From: Bacteroidaceae bacterium
Lineage (GTDB): Bacteria > Bacteroidota > Bacteroidia > Bacteroidales > Bacteroidaceae
Direction of reading: 5' to 3'
Assembly (NCBI GenBank): GCA_017540585.1
Contig: JAFYAT010000045.1
Coordinates: 1 to 41,796, forward strand
DNA length: 41,796 nucleotides
The position numbers were made by a program, and so were the translations under genes. Numbering within the stretch: position 1 is the stretch's first letter; each line of letters begins with the position of its first letter. Positions 9,322 to 17,453 of the stretch are shown piece by piece. Below the pieces are notes generated by a model. That model was given only the letters and a program-made list of their open reading frames with translations, had not been told where the DNA came from and searched no databases.

Positions 9322-9830
9322 AATTTGGATTCTGAGTTAGTTAATTAATTAATAATGAATTTAGTTTAACACTGTTTTTTGCGAGTTTTGATTAGTTTTT
9401 ACTTGAATTTCAGACATGCGAATGACAATGACGGAGAGTAAAATACTCCCATACACAGACATGACGATGTCCTCCGTTCGATAATTATTTGTTAGTCGGT
9501 TGTGTTATTCAATACTACGTGCTTCCATGAAAGTGTTCTTTCATATTGGAGCAACAGGGTGTATCATACAGGTCCATGCCATTTGGATAGTCGACTTATC
9601 ATGTTTTTTATCCATGATTACACATTTGGCTGGGCAATAACCGACAGGTTTATTTTGTATCATTCATCTTCATAAGAGCAAGAGTTAAAAGCTAAAAATT
9701 AAAAGTTATAAGTTGAAGTTTACTTGTTTATTTACGTTATCTAAAAGACCTCAGAACTTGTTCAACTCAACTTTTAACTGATAACTCCCGTATGAACAAT
9801 ACAGGTTTTTTGTTTTGTTTTCAATTTTTG
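9322..9830 (-). promoter_or_regulatory. Long structured leader of susC
   Basis: No open frame of note lies here. Several inverted repeats cluster. ACGGAG (9431-9436) pairs with CTCCGT (9472-9477) and encloses two hairpins, GAGAGT/ACTCCC (9434-9450) and GACAT/ATGTC (9458-9471); the first partly competes with the outer stem. ATGAAAG/CTTTCAT forms a 7-bp stem with a 4-base loop at 9527-9544. ATCATG/CATGAT lies at 9598-9618. If the box at 9838-9845 is the promoter, these fall in the 5' UTR. A regulatory RNA or attenuator is possible; nothing matches a riboswitch I know. Confidence 0.45.
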
Positions 9831-9837
9831 TTCGTGG

Positions 9838-9845
9838 CAAAAGTA
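9838..9845 (-). promoter_or_regulatory. Candidate -7 box for susCD
   Basis: The minus strand reads TACTTTTG, a good TAnnTTTG match, about 515 bases ahead of the susC start. No convincing -33 TTTG. AT-rich sequence surrounds it. Confidence 0.45.
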
Positions 9846-10004
9846 CGGCAATTAATCATTTTTAACTTTTCTTGATGTTACATTTTTTATCATCATTTGT
9901 TACATCGAGTCAAAAATCGGCATAAAAGTAACATGAGACAAAGTTACAACGGTGCAAATAATGAGATTTTCATCCAAGAATCACGTCGATTCGGATTTTT
10001 CAGG

Positions 10005-10334
10005 CTCCCACGGAGAACACGGAGGGCACGGAGTTTTTTTTGCTTGGTTCGCTGATTTTACGGGGAGTTCTCGGAGGTCGCAAGTGCTCCTAAGAGAACA
10101 CAGAGATAGACCCTCTCCCCAGCCCTCCCCCTCTATGGGGAGGGAGTAGATTACTCTGAACGATAAAATAACGAACAATCTAACCAACATCCTCCCCATA
10201 GAGGGGGAGGTGCCCGAAGGGCGGAGAGGGTCTTCTCTCTGTGGACTCCAAGGAGCACGTGCGACCTCTGAGAACTCAATATAAATCAATGAGCAAGCGT
10301 AATTCTCTGTGTCCTCCGTGTGCTCTGTGGGAGA
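10005..10334. repeat. Family A intergenic repeat, copy 2 (longest, with nested family B element)
   Basis: The element is almost one large inverted repeat. The left end CTCCCACGGAGAACACGGAG is mirrored by the right end CTCCGTGTGCTCTGTGGGAG. The inner block GAGTTCTCGGAGGTCGCAAG (10060-10079) is mirrored by GCACGTGCGACCTCTGAGAA (10255-10274). The centre (10109-10232) is a family B element with its own inverted ends GACCCTCTCC...CTATGGGGAGG. Open frames across it come only from the repeat. It lies downstream of the S4-domain gene and could act in the mRNA 3' end. Confidence 0.85.
10109..10232. repeat. Family B GC-rich inverted-repeat element nested in family A copy 2
   Basis: GACCCTCTCCCCAGCCCTCC at the left and the reverse complement of GGAGGTGCCCGAAGGGCGGA at the right bracket an AT-rich core with TAGATTACTCTGAACGATAA. 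Both arms end in CCCCTCTATGGGG or its reverse complement. Confidence 0.75.
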
Positions 10335-10383
10335 TTAAAAATAAATATAAAATAAATGATGCTTGTTTTTCCCGAATTATTCT

Positions 10384-10824
10384 CTACAACTCATAATCTT
10401 CGTCCTCGTCGTCATCATCGAAGTCGAAGTCGTCATCAAAGTCACCAAAATATGCTGGTGTGATAAACTCATCAAGGTCGCGACGCTCCTTCTTAGTTGG
10501 GCGACCTGTACCACGGGCACGGTCAACGAAGCCGCTGATACGGTTCATTTCAAGTAGTTCGAGCTGCTTAGGCGATGTGACGTTCTGCATGACTTCGGGG
10601 ACAAGCTTTGCTCCCACACGGTTCTGTATTGCCTTGAGCACCTTGAATGAATATACGATAGGACCCTTCTTAACGTCTATCACGTCTCCTTCCTTTATCA
10701 TCTTTGACGGCTTGAGCTTTACGCCACCTACTGACACACGTCCATTCTTGCAGGCATCAGCTGCAATGGTACGTGTCTTGTATATACGGGCTGACCACAG
10801 CCACTTATCTATTCTTGCTTCCAT
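10384..10824 (-). CDS. hslR: S4-domain RNA-binding protein, Hsp15/HslR-like
   Basis: A 146-residue protein starting MEARIDKWLWSARIYKTRT, the usual beginning of ribosome-associated Hsp15-type S4 proteins, which bind 50S subunits carrying stalled nascent chains. The S4 RNA-binding fold covers about residues 1-75, with DACKNGRVSVGGVKLKPSK matching its core. The C-terminus has a basic stretch (GRPTKKERRDLDEF) and then a very acidic tail of Asp/Glu/Phe residues. An in-frame reading reaches back to 10878, but those 18 residues come from the GC-rich repeat, so I place the start at 10824. It follows pth on the same strand, and the gap between them is filled by a repeat element. Confidence 0.85.
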   Translation of the reverse strand: MEARIDKWLWSARIYKTRTIAADACKNGRVSVGGVKLKPSKMIKEGDVIDVKKGPIVYSFKVLKAIQNRVGAKLVPEVMQNVTSPKQLELLEMNRISGFVDRARGTGRPTKKERRDLDEFITPAYFGDFDDDFDFDDDDEDEDYEL

Positions 10825-10834
10825 AAAATGTCCG

Positions 10835-11021
10835 GACCCTCCCCGGCCCTCCCTATAGGGAGGGTGTCTGATTACCATGAACGATAAGCATGTAGTTCGT
10901 TCATTATGTTTGATGCTCTACTTGAATTCGTGGTTAAAGCAATCCCCATTAGGAATCTTGTAGAACCATGTTCGACGGAGTATCCAAGCCCCCCTCCCTA
11001 TAGGGAGGGCTGGGGTGGGTC
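10835..11021. repeat. Family B element filling the gap between pth and the S4 gene
   Basis: The ends are inverted repeats of about 28 bp: GACCCTCCCCGGCCCTCCCT at 10835 and the reverse complement of AGGGAGGGCTGGGGTGGGTC at 11002-11021. Each arm ends in the palindrome CCCTCCCTATAGGGAGGG. The core contains GAACGATAAGCATG, like the cores of the other copies. It leaves only 10 bases before the S4 start codon and 5 bases after the pth stop. Confidence 0.8.
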
Positions 11022-11026
11022 TGTGT

Positions 11027-11590
11027 TTACTTCTTATTATACTGGTTCATTGTGACTGTCAATCCTGCAAGGCAGAATGACTTTATCATCTCGCCCACAT
11101 AGTCGAGTTTGTCGTCGATAATCTTCTGGTCTTCGTCAGAGAACTTGCCAAGGACGAAGTCTATCTGACCGCCCTTAGGGAAGTCGTTGCCAATACCGAA
11201 CTTGATGCGTGAATAGTTCTCCGTACCAAGGAGTTGAGCAATATTCTTGAGACCGTTATGTCCTCCTGCGCTTCCGTTGCCTCGCATACGAATCTTACCT
11301 ACAGGGAGTGAGAGATCATCAACAAGGATGAGCACGTTTTCCACGTTAATCTTATCCTGCTGCATCCAGTAGCGGACAGCCTGTCCTGAGAGGTTCATAT
11401 ATGTGGAAGGTTTGAGCAGAGTAAGCTCCGCATTCTTCACACGACAATGAGCCACGGCACCATAACGCTTGTCTGCCCATTCCACATTCTGTGCCTTGGC
11501 AAAGGCATCTATAAGCATGAAGCCGATGTTGTGGCGAGTACCTGCATATTCGTCACCTATATTGCCAAGACCTACTATAAGATATTTCAT
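11027..11590 (-). CDS. pth: Peptidyl-tRNA hydrolase
   Basis: Pth releases peptides from tRNAs dropped off the ribosome. From the chosen start ([20 protein letters not shown]) the 187 residues match the bacterial family length. Visible are the N-terminal GLGN motif, catalytic His in TRHNIGF (about residue 20), the substrate loop [15 protein letters not shown] and the region [27 protein letters not shown] with the catalytic Asp and conserved His/Asn. The frame is open back to 11659 ([12 protein letters not shown]...); that extension is not typical of the family but cannot be excluded. It lies between rplY and the S4-domain gene, a common Bacteroidales order, though a terminator and a repeat now separate it from rplY. 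Confidence 0.93.
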   Translation of the reverse strand: MKYLIVGLGNIGDEYAGTRHNIGFMLIDAFAKAQNVEWADKRYGAVAHCRVKNAELTLLKPSTYMNLSGQAVRYWMQQDKINVENVLILVDDLSLPVGKIRMRGNGSAGGHNGLKNIAQLLGTENYSRIKFGIGNDFPKGGQIDFVLGKFSDEDQKIIDDKLDYVGEMIKSFCLAGLTVTMNQYNKK

Positions 11591-11715
11591 ACTATTGTCT
11601 GTTTCTTGTTCTGATTTTTTCCTGAATAAATTGAAGAAAAACATTTTTATATATTGCAATTATGCGCATCCGTTTTGAGATGAGTTTTATTTTAAAAATC
11701 TCCACGAATTTTAAA

Positions 11716-12034
11716 TCTCCCACGGAGCGCACGGAGAGCACAGAGATTTTTTTCTCAGGTTTTTTAGAGTGCACGAAGGTCGCAAGTGCTCCAAAGAGAA
11801 CACAGAGCAGACCCTCTCTGCCCTTCGGGCATCTCCCCCTCTATGGGGAGAAAGAGCCATCCGGAAAATTTTTGCATTAGTCACCCCTCTCACCATAGAG
11901 GGAGAGAGGGGATGGGGGTGAGAGGGTCTGCTTCCTCTGTTGCCCTCCAAGGAGCACGAGCTACCTCCGAGAGCTCAATATGAATCAACGAATTAAGTGT
12001 AATTCTCTGTGACCTCCGTGCGCTCCGTGGGAGA
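11716..12034. repeat. Family A intergenic repeat, copy 3 (with nested family B element)
   Basis: The ends are TCTCCCACGGAGCGCACGGA and the mirrored CTCCGTGCGCTCCGTGGGAGA. The inner blocks GAAGGTCGCAAGTGCTCC and GGAGCACGAGCTACCTCCGA mirror each other. A family B element (about 11811-11928) occupies the centre, with GACCCTCTCTGCCCTTCGGG and the mirrored GAGAGGGTC. The element separates the rplY terminator from pth. Short frames across it on both strands are repeat-derived and not credible genes. Confidence 0.85.
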
Positions 12035-12082
12035 ATAAAAAAGAGCAAATTCAATGTAACTCTCTATAGTGAGATTGAGGCT

Positions 12083-12120
12083 AAAAAAAAGAGGCTGAGT
12101 GCATATACACTACAGCCCCT
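12083..12120 (-). terminator. Terminator of rplY
   Basis: On the minus strand GGGGCTG-AGTG pairs with CACT-CAGCCTC (one bulge, one G-U) and is followed by eight T. It begins about 24 bases past the rplY stop. Confidence 0.85.
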
Positions 12121-12143
12121 ATAATTTCAGATAATCTCAATGA

Positions 12144-12737
12144 TTACTTGCTCTCAGCCTGAGCAGCACGAGCAGCACGAGTCATACGAACTGCGCATAC
12201 TACAACTTCCTTAGAAGTTACAATCTCAAGACCATCGTAAGAGAGTGCAGCAACCTTCATAGACTTACCGAGACCGAGTGATGTAACATCGATGTCGAGT
12301 GTGTCTGGGAACTTAGTGTAAACAGCCTTAACAGCGAGCTTGCGCACGTTGAGAGCGAGCTTACCACCGGCCTTAACACCTTCTGCAAGTCCGTTGAGCT
12401 TAACAGGAATCTGCATTACGACTGGCTTGTCCTCTGTAATCTGATAGAAGTCAACGTGTACTGGGTGATCAGTAACGAAGTCGCTCTGGAGGTCCTTAAG
12501 GATAGCCTTAACTGTAGTACCCTCGATGTTGAGGTTTACGATGTAAACGTTTGGAGTGTAAAGGAGCTTAGCAAGTTCCTTCTCTGTGATAGTGATTGCC
12601 TTAGCAACTGGTGCGCCGTTAGCATCCTTCTCTACACCGTAAACAACTGCTGGAACATTTCCTGCACGACGCATATCGCGACCTGCCTTCTTACCGAACT
12701 CAGTACGAACCTGAGCGTTGAGTGTGATTTCTTTCAT
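12144..12737 (-). CDS. rplY: 50S ribosomal protein L25 (CTC/TL5 type)
   Basis: A 197-residue long-form L25, which binds 5S rRNA. The N-terminal L25 domain (about 1-90) begins with ITLNAQVRTEFGKKAGRDMR and contains AVVYG. The C-terminal TL5-type beta domain (about 95-185) contains IPVKLNGLAEGVKAGGKLAL and a short Ala-rich tail. Length fits the CTC form rather than the roughly 95-residue E. coli protein. A -7 box lies about 86 bases upstream and a strong terminator directly follows, so much of its mRNA probably ends before pth. Confidence 0.96.
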   Translation of the reverse strand: MKEITLNAQVRTEFGKKAGRDMRRAGNVPAVVYGVEKDANGAPVAKAITITEKELAKLLYTPNVYIVNLNIEGTTVKAILKDLQSDFVTDHPVHVDFYQITEDKPVVMQIPVKLNGLAEGVKAGGKLALNVRKLAVKAVYTKFPDTLDIDVTSLGLGKSMKVAALSYDGLEIVTSKEVVVCAVRMTRAARAAQAESK

Positions 12738-12822
12738 TTGTTAATTTTTAATTGTGTTACTATAAATTAAGTATAACGCTTAATTCGCCATCACACATTT
12801 CTGTGTTGCTCAAAAAGCGGTG

Positions 12823-12830
12823 CAAAGGTA
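12823..12830 (-). promoter_or_regulatory. -7 box of rplY
   Basis: The minus strand reads TACCTTTG, the commonest form of the Bacteroidetes TAnnTTTG box. Predicted leader about 75-80 bases. Confidence 0.6.
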
Positions 12831-12917
12831 CGATTATTATACGAGATGACAAAAGGATAATCTCGTTTTTTGCACCACAAGCAGCATTTTCCGCATAAAA
12901 TTAAGCAAACGCACGAG

Positions 12918-15668
12918 TTAATAATACACATATTTACCATCTTCGGTCATTCCTTCGGCAGATACGGATATTTCTGTACACGATGAATTGTTGTAAAACT
13001 CTACAGTTGCGTTACCATCCTTGTCCGTCTTGACGTTTGGATTCCAATAAAGAGTACGACGGAAGTCCTCCATTGGGGGTACAACGGAATAATCTTCCAT
13101 TTCAAATGTTGATGGGACATTGAAACCTGCGAAGTGGGTAAAGCGTACGCCCTTACGTCGGTCTTTACCAGTTCTGTGTGTATAGCAGTAAAGCACCACA
13201 GGGTTCATACTTTCAATATCTGTGCATCTTATATGTGGCAGCATTGAGCGTGCGTCTTCTGATATATAGATGCTCTTGACTTCGTCGAGGAATAATGGAA
13301 CGTCAAGAGCATTTGCTCCATTGTCGCAACTCGTAATTTTCATAGGCATAGCTTGGCCTCTCATCATGAATCCGGTAATGGTTACGTACATGTTGTCAAC
13401 AATCCATACCACAGGCCTGTTCTTATATCTTAGACCGTCTCTATAGAATTTTCTGTTTGGTGCTATTGGCATGATTTCGTTCTCTGTGTATAAATCAGAA
13501 TCAGGAGTCATCCAGTTGTATATTGCCTTCACAGTATCAACTGGTTGTGTGTCTTGTGGTCGTACGAAATCTCCACATTTATACAGCAATATATCCATTG
13601 GCTGTTCTTCTCCATAGAAGAAACTGTTTTTCTTTTTGAGCCATTCGACAAGTGACGGAGCATATTCTCCAGCATCTTCAATGGCATCCATGTCAGCATC
13701 GCAGTCATAGTAAATCTTTGACATATAGCGTGCTTCATCCTCATGCGACCAGCTAGACCTGTCCCATACACGACCTTTTGCTTTTACATCCACGTTTTTG
13801 AGTACTCGTGACTGACGTAGCAGTTTTACTGGCTCGTCGTCATCAGCGGGCTTCTGCCATTTGAGATTGTGGGTCTCATCCGCCTTTATCATTTCAGCTT
13901 CGAGAGGAGACATGAATCTTGACTTAGGTGTAAAGTTACGGTCGATACATATTCTGTAATCCTTCAGTTTGTCATCAAGCCTTGATGCAATCAGAAGGTT
14001 CCATTCTCCGTCAATGTCTGGCAGATCAAATACATAACGTCCGAGGGAATCAGTCATAAGGTCGCCGTCGAGCATTCCGTCTTTCTTCTTTGACAGAACG
14101 GCTTTCAGCTCTACGTTGTTCACAGGCATCTTCTTTGTCTTGCCCTTGATTGTACCGTAGATGCGGAGCTTATCCTCAATCGGCTGTACCTTCTCAAACA
14201 TAGATGCGCCTGAGTACAAACGCCAATCATATCTGCGCCATCCTTGTACAAGCATAAGAATGTCGGCTGCTTTACGATGTTCTTCATCATCAGCCTCAAA
14301 GTAATAGCCTGGATTATCTATGTATCCCCTTAGTTCACTACTAAGAAGCATCCATGTGTTTATGTTGTAGTTATTGCCGTTTACAAGTCCCTTGTTGTCT
14401 ATGGCAGAGAAAGACATGGTAGTGTTAGGTGCGGACTTTATCCCCAATGAAACCTTACCGCATGGACGTAGAGTCTTGTTCTTAGGTGTGATGCTGATGT
14501 TAGAGCCGTATTTTTCCATGCCGTAGTTGAAGAACAGACGTTCGGCAAGTATTCTGCCGTCCTCGTCAAAGAACGTAATCTGACTGACGCCGTTTAGTAA
14601 CTTTGAACGATTGAATGCAATACGGCTATATACCTTGGCGTGCATGGTGTCACAACGGATTATTCTTCCGTCGTGTATCATGACATAGCCAAGCTTCGTG
14701 CCTAAAGTTTTGCTTGATGAATACAGGTTCACCCTTATGCTGTCATCACGTAGCATATCCATAATCATTGTGCATCCCTCTTCGTTTGGCTGCGGCAGCT
14801 GGAACTTTGTCGTCTTGCCCTTGTCGTATTTCACAAGAACGTATTCCGCCTTACTGTCGGACGGCAAAGATAAAATTCCACGACCTGAAATCTCTGTCTT
14901 GAATGAATCAACAACTTTACCATCCTTTGTGCATAACTCGCAGCTGTATGACAATGGCTTATCTTCCTTATCAGTAAGCGAGTAGGCAATGCGAGCTGGA
15001 AGCCCTTTGACTGTGTTGCCACCCTCTGGATAGAATGTCATCTTTATTGATTTGTTTTTCTGCACATCGTTTGTCTCCTCCTGCTCAAAATGCACGACGC
15101 TTCCGTTGTCATTGTCTGTAGATGTCATGCGCTCGTTGTTCAGGCGATTACGGTAACTTATCTTGTCGATAGTCGGTGTACTGTAGTCGCCTTCAGTCTT
15201 AGGAGCCTTGAAGATAGGGATGACACGTGAGAAACAAGCATTTGTCCCCCAGTTAGTCATGTAGCGAGTGTATGCTCTTATCTCGTAGAATCCTGTCGTC
15301 ATGATACTGTCCACTTTGATGTCTCCGTTTGCCTCGCCGTTCACGATTGACAGCTTGCGCTTTTCCACCACATCGCCTGATGGATTAAGGAGTTCCACAT
15401 AGAGCACATGGCTCAAATCTGTCCGCCTGTCCGTGTCACATCGCTTGACGTATGCCTTGAACCATATCGTTTCTCCCTTGAAATAGCCTGTGTTGTCAAG
15501 ATGCAGATACACCTTTTCCTGTGGATAGTACATACCGAAACGCATGGCATGGCGGATGTGAGCCAGAATCTTTCCGTCCACTTCCGTCTCATCATTTGAT
15601 GCAAGCATAACGCATGGAATTGCAAATATAAGTAGGAATAGTTTTAGATATTTCTTTCTGTTCGTCAT
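12918..15668 (-). CDS. Secreted MG2-domain / TonB-plug-like protein of unknown function
   Basis: A 916-residue exported protein (signal peptide about 1-23). The N-terminal part has the Bacteroidetes block EKVYLHLDNTGYFKGETIWF (about 50-70), which resembles the MG2 domain of alpha-2-macroglobulins. Several beta-rich regions follow, one with a regulatory-like fold near 500-580. The C-terminal third looks like a TonB-plug-type region (VVWIVDNMYV and DEVKSIYISEDARSM) but there is no beta-barrel. The last segment (YWNPNVKTDKDGNATVEFYN) again resembles a macroglobulin module. Proteins of this architecture are frequent in Bacteroidales and lack a proven role; envelope surveillance or adhesion is guesswork. 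It is monocistronic, with its own promoter-like site. Confidence 0.8.
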   Translation of the reverse strand: MTNRKKYLKLFLLIFAIPCVMLASNDETEVDGKILAHIRHAMRFGMYYPQEKVYLHLDNTGYFKGETIWFKAYVKRCDTDRRTDLSHVLYVELLNPSGDVVEKRKLSIVNGEANGDIKVDSIMTTGFYEIRAYTRYMTNWGTNACFSRVIPIFKAPKTEGDYSTPTIDKISYRNRLNNERMTSTDNDNGSVVHFEQEETNDVQKNKSIKMTFYPEGGNTVKGLPARIAYSLTDKEDKPLSYSCELCTKDGKVVDSFKTEISGRGILSLPSDSKAEYVLVKYDKGKTTKFQLPQPNEEGCTMIMDMLRDDSIRVNLYSSSKTLGTKLGYVMIHDGRIIRCDTMHAKVYSRIAFNRSKLLNGVSQITFFDEDGRILAERLFFNYGMEKYGSNISITPKNKTLRPCGKVSLGIKSAPNTTMSFSAIDNKGLVNGNNYNINTWMLLSSELRGYIDNPGYYFEADDEEHRKAADILMLVQGWRRYDWRLYSGASMFEKVQPIEDKLRIYGTIKGKTKKMPVNNVELKAVLSKKKDGMLDGDLMTDSLGRYVFDLPDIDGEWNLLIASRLDDKLKDYRICIDRNFTPKSRFMSPLEAEMIKADETHNLKWQKPADDDEPVKLLRQSRVLKNVDVKAKGRVWDRSSWSHEDEARYMSKIYYDCDADMDAIEDAGEYAPSLVEWLKKKNSFFYGEEQPMDILLYKCGDFVRPQDTQPVDTVKAIYNWMTPDSDLYTENEIMPIAPNRKFYRDGLRYKNRPVVWIVDNMYVTITGFMMRGQAMPMKITSCDNGANALDVPLFLDEVKSIYISEDARSMLPHIRCTDIESMNPVVLYCYTHRTGKDRRKGVRFTHFAGFNVPSTFEMEDYSVVPPMEDFRRTLYWNPNVKTDKDGNATVEFYNNSSCTEISVSAEGMTEDGKYVYY

Positions 15669-15718
15669 ATAAGGTTTAGGTTTGTTGTTTTGTCAGGACA
15701 CAATATATGTGTAAAATT

Positions 15719-15746
15719 CTTCGGCAACCCTTCGTGAACCCTTCGT
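15719..15746. repeat. 28-bp repeat, copy 1
   Basis: CTTCGGCAACCCTTCGTGAA followed by CCCTTCGT, identical to 41396-41423. It contains an 11-base internal period (CCCTTCGTGAA). It lies in the predicted leader of the gene at 12918-15668. Confidence 0.85.
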
Positions 15747-15811
15747 GTCGGCTTCGTAAGCCTGAGTGCTTTTCGGCAAGATTCTTGAAGTTTCGCCTCC
15801 AAATTGTGGTA

Positions 15812-15842
15812 CAAATATACAAGCATAATTCTCTTTTTGCAA
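15812..15842 (-). promoter_or_regulatory. Promoter of the MG2/plug-like gene
   Basis: The minus strand has TATATTTG (15812-15819) with CTTG 20 bases upstream at the -33 position. Predicted leader about 135 bases, carrying the 28-bp repeat. Confidence 0.55.
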
Positions 15843-16037
15843 GTTTTTGCCGAGTAATTTTTTATTTTCTCCCTAAATAATTTTGTGCTCATAAAAATCG
15901 TCACGAAGGAGTGTAATGTCAAGATTGCAAAATGAGGGGATGAAGGATGCTGTAAAAGACAGAAACAAAGACGGCAGAAAAAGGACAAATCGCAATACAC
16001 CCCGTCCGAAAATGGTACTTTTGAAGTACTGACAAAG

Positions 16038-16081
16038 TAGGGACTAATTAGAGACTTATTAGGGACTCATTAGGGACTATG
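16038..16081. repeat. Four tandem 11-bp units
   Basis: TAGGGACTAAT, TAGAGACTTAT, TAGGGACTCAT and TAGGGACTATG follow one another without gaps. It lies between the divergent promoters of the MG2-like gene and nusB. Confidence 0.75.
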
Positions 16082-16135
16082 AACATACGGACAACAATTG
16101 TTCTATATGGAATTACGGTTCAGTTTTCCCCTCGA

Positions 16136-16170
16136 CTTAACAAAGCGGGGTAACTGACCGTAGGTAAATA
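16136..16170 (+). repeat. CTGACCGTAGG repeat, copy 1 (diverged)
   Basis: CTTAACAAAGCGGGGTAACT then GACCGTAGGTAAATAA resembles the better-matched pair at 17336-17376 and 34058-34098. Confidence 0.6.
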
Positions 16171-16303
16171 ACGGGACAGCCATTCAGGTAAATCTTTCGT
16201 ATAACACGCAACAAGAATACTTCACAATGAATAAAATCAAGAAAAAATGGGGCAAAACATCAAGTATATTGAGTTTTTTATACGTCGAGTCAAAAGAAAA
16301 CAT

Positions 16304-16311
16304 TATATTTG
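16304..16311 (+). promoter_or_regulatory. -7 box of the nusB operon
   Basis: TATATTTG fits the consensus, 71 bases ahead of the nusB ATG. No clear -33 box. Confidence 0.5.
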
Positions 16312-16381
16312 CACTCGATTATTGAATGATCGTTAGAGAACAGTCAAAAGAATTTACAGAAAAAGAGATTTTTGTATTATT

Positions 16382-17308
16382 ATGATTAACCGTACGCTTA
16401 TACGTCTGAAGATTGTACAGCTCATGTACGCTTACTATCAGAACGGTGGAAAGAACATTGAAACTGCAGAGAAGGAATTACTATTCAGCTTGTCTAAGGC
16501 TTATGATTTGTATAACTACCTCCTCATGCTCATGGTGGCTATCTCACGTTACGCCCTGACACAGGTGGAACGTAGAGAGGAGATAAATCGCACTACTCAT
16601 AATGATGAGAAGGTTAGCCGCAGATTTGTGGACAACCGTTTCGTGTTGCAGTTGGAGTCAAACCTCCAGCTTGAGGAGTACAGACAGAGACAAAAGAAGA
16701 CTTGGGATAACAACCTCGACTATGTAAAGAAGATTTACGAACAGATTCTTGCATCTGACACATACAAGGAGTACATGGAGAAGGAAAGCGTGACTTACGC
16801 TGACGACCGTGAACTCTGGCGCAAGATATACAAGAGCATCATCATGAAGGATGAGGAGCTTGATGACGTGATTGAGGAGCAGAGCCTCTACTGGAACGAT
16901 GACCGTTCAATCGTAGATACATTCATCCTCAAGACTATCAAGCGATTTGAGGAAGACAAGGCAGAACATCAGGAACTCGTGCCAGAATACAGCAGCGAAG
17001 AGGACCGTGAGTTTGCAATCCGTCTTTTCCGTCGTACCATCCTCAACGACGAGTACTACCGTTCACTCATCGGCAAGTGCGTAAAGAACTGGGAGTTCAA
17101 CCGCCTTGCATACATGGACATCGTCATCATGCAGATTGCTGTTGCCGAGGTACTCAGTTTCCCACTCATCCCTGCATCAGTCACTATCAACGAGTATGTA
17201 GAGATAGCTAAGTGGTACAGCACTCCTAAGAGCGGCAGCTACGTAAATGGTATCATCGATGCTGTAGTGAAGATGCTCCGCAGAGAAAAGAAGATAACAA
17301 AGGAATAA
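16382..17308 (+). CDS. nusB: Transcription antitermination protein NusB (long Bacteroidetes form)
   Basis: NusB joins NusE (S10) on boxA RNA in antitermination of rRNA transcription. At 308 residues it is about twice the E. coli length, as is usual in Bacteroidetes. The recognisable NusB domain is in the C-terminal third: EDREFAIRLFRRTILNDEYY near 206-225, LAYMDIVIMQIAVAEVL and the end motif TINEYVEIAKWYSTPKSGSY then VNGIIDAV. The N-terminal half is helical and charged. It leads a same-strand run with yajC, the YbbR-like gene and coaE, though 145 bases with a repeat separate it from yajC. Confidence 0.93.
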   Translation: MINRTLIRLKIVQLMYAYYQNGGKNIETAEKELLFSLSKAYDLYNYLLMLMVAISRYALTQVERREEINRTTHNDEKVSRRFVDNRFVLQLESNLQLEEYRQRQKKTWDNNLDYVKKIYEQILASDTYKEYMEKESVTYADDRELWRKIYKSIIMKDEELDDVIEEQSLYWNDDRSIVDTFILKTIKRFEEDKAEHQELVPEYSSEEDREFAIRLFRRTILNDEYYRSLIGKCVKNWEFNRLAYMDIVIMQIAVAEVLSFPLIPASVTINEYVEIAKWYSTPKSGSYVNGIIDAVVKMLRREKKITKE

Positions 17309-17335
17309 TAAAAATTAAAAATTAAAATTTAAGAA

Positions 17336-17376
17336 CTTAGCAAAGCGATCTCACTGACCGTAGGGAAGTAATTAAG
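17336..17376 (+). repeat. CTGACCGTAGG repeat, copy 2
   Basis: CTTAGCAAAGCGATCTCACT then GACCGTAGGGAAGTAATTAAG. The reverse complement of 34058-34098 matches over all 41 positions with only a few differences. AT-rich runs (AAAATTTAAGAA; CTTAATTCTTAAATCTTAAT) flank both. Confidence 0.8.
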
Positions 17377-17453
17377 AATTACTGGACAAAAGGTTTGATT
17401 TGATATCTTAATTCTTAAATCTTAATCAAAATAACAATACTAACATCAAAGAA

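Noticed and set aside
9952..10289. Overlapping open frames on both strands (65 and 102 codons)
   Set aside because: They fall inside family A copy 2 and translate the inverted repeat; no start context or family resemblance.
11592..11983. Several short frames on both strands between pth and rplY
   Set aside because: They come from family A copy 3 and its family B core; compositions reflect the repeat.
16038..16081. CRISPR-like array
   Set aside because: The repeats are gapless 11-mers without spacers and no cas gene is present.
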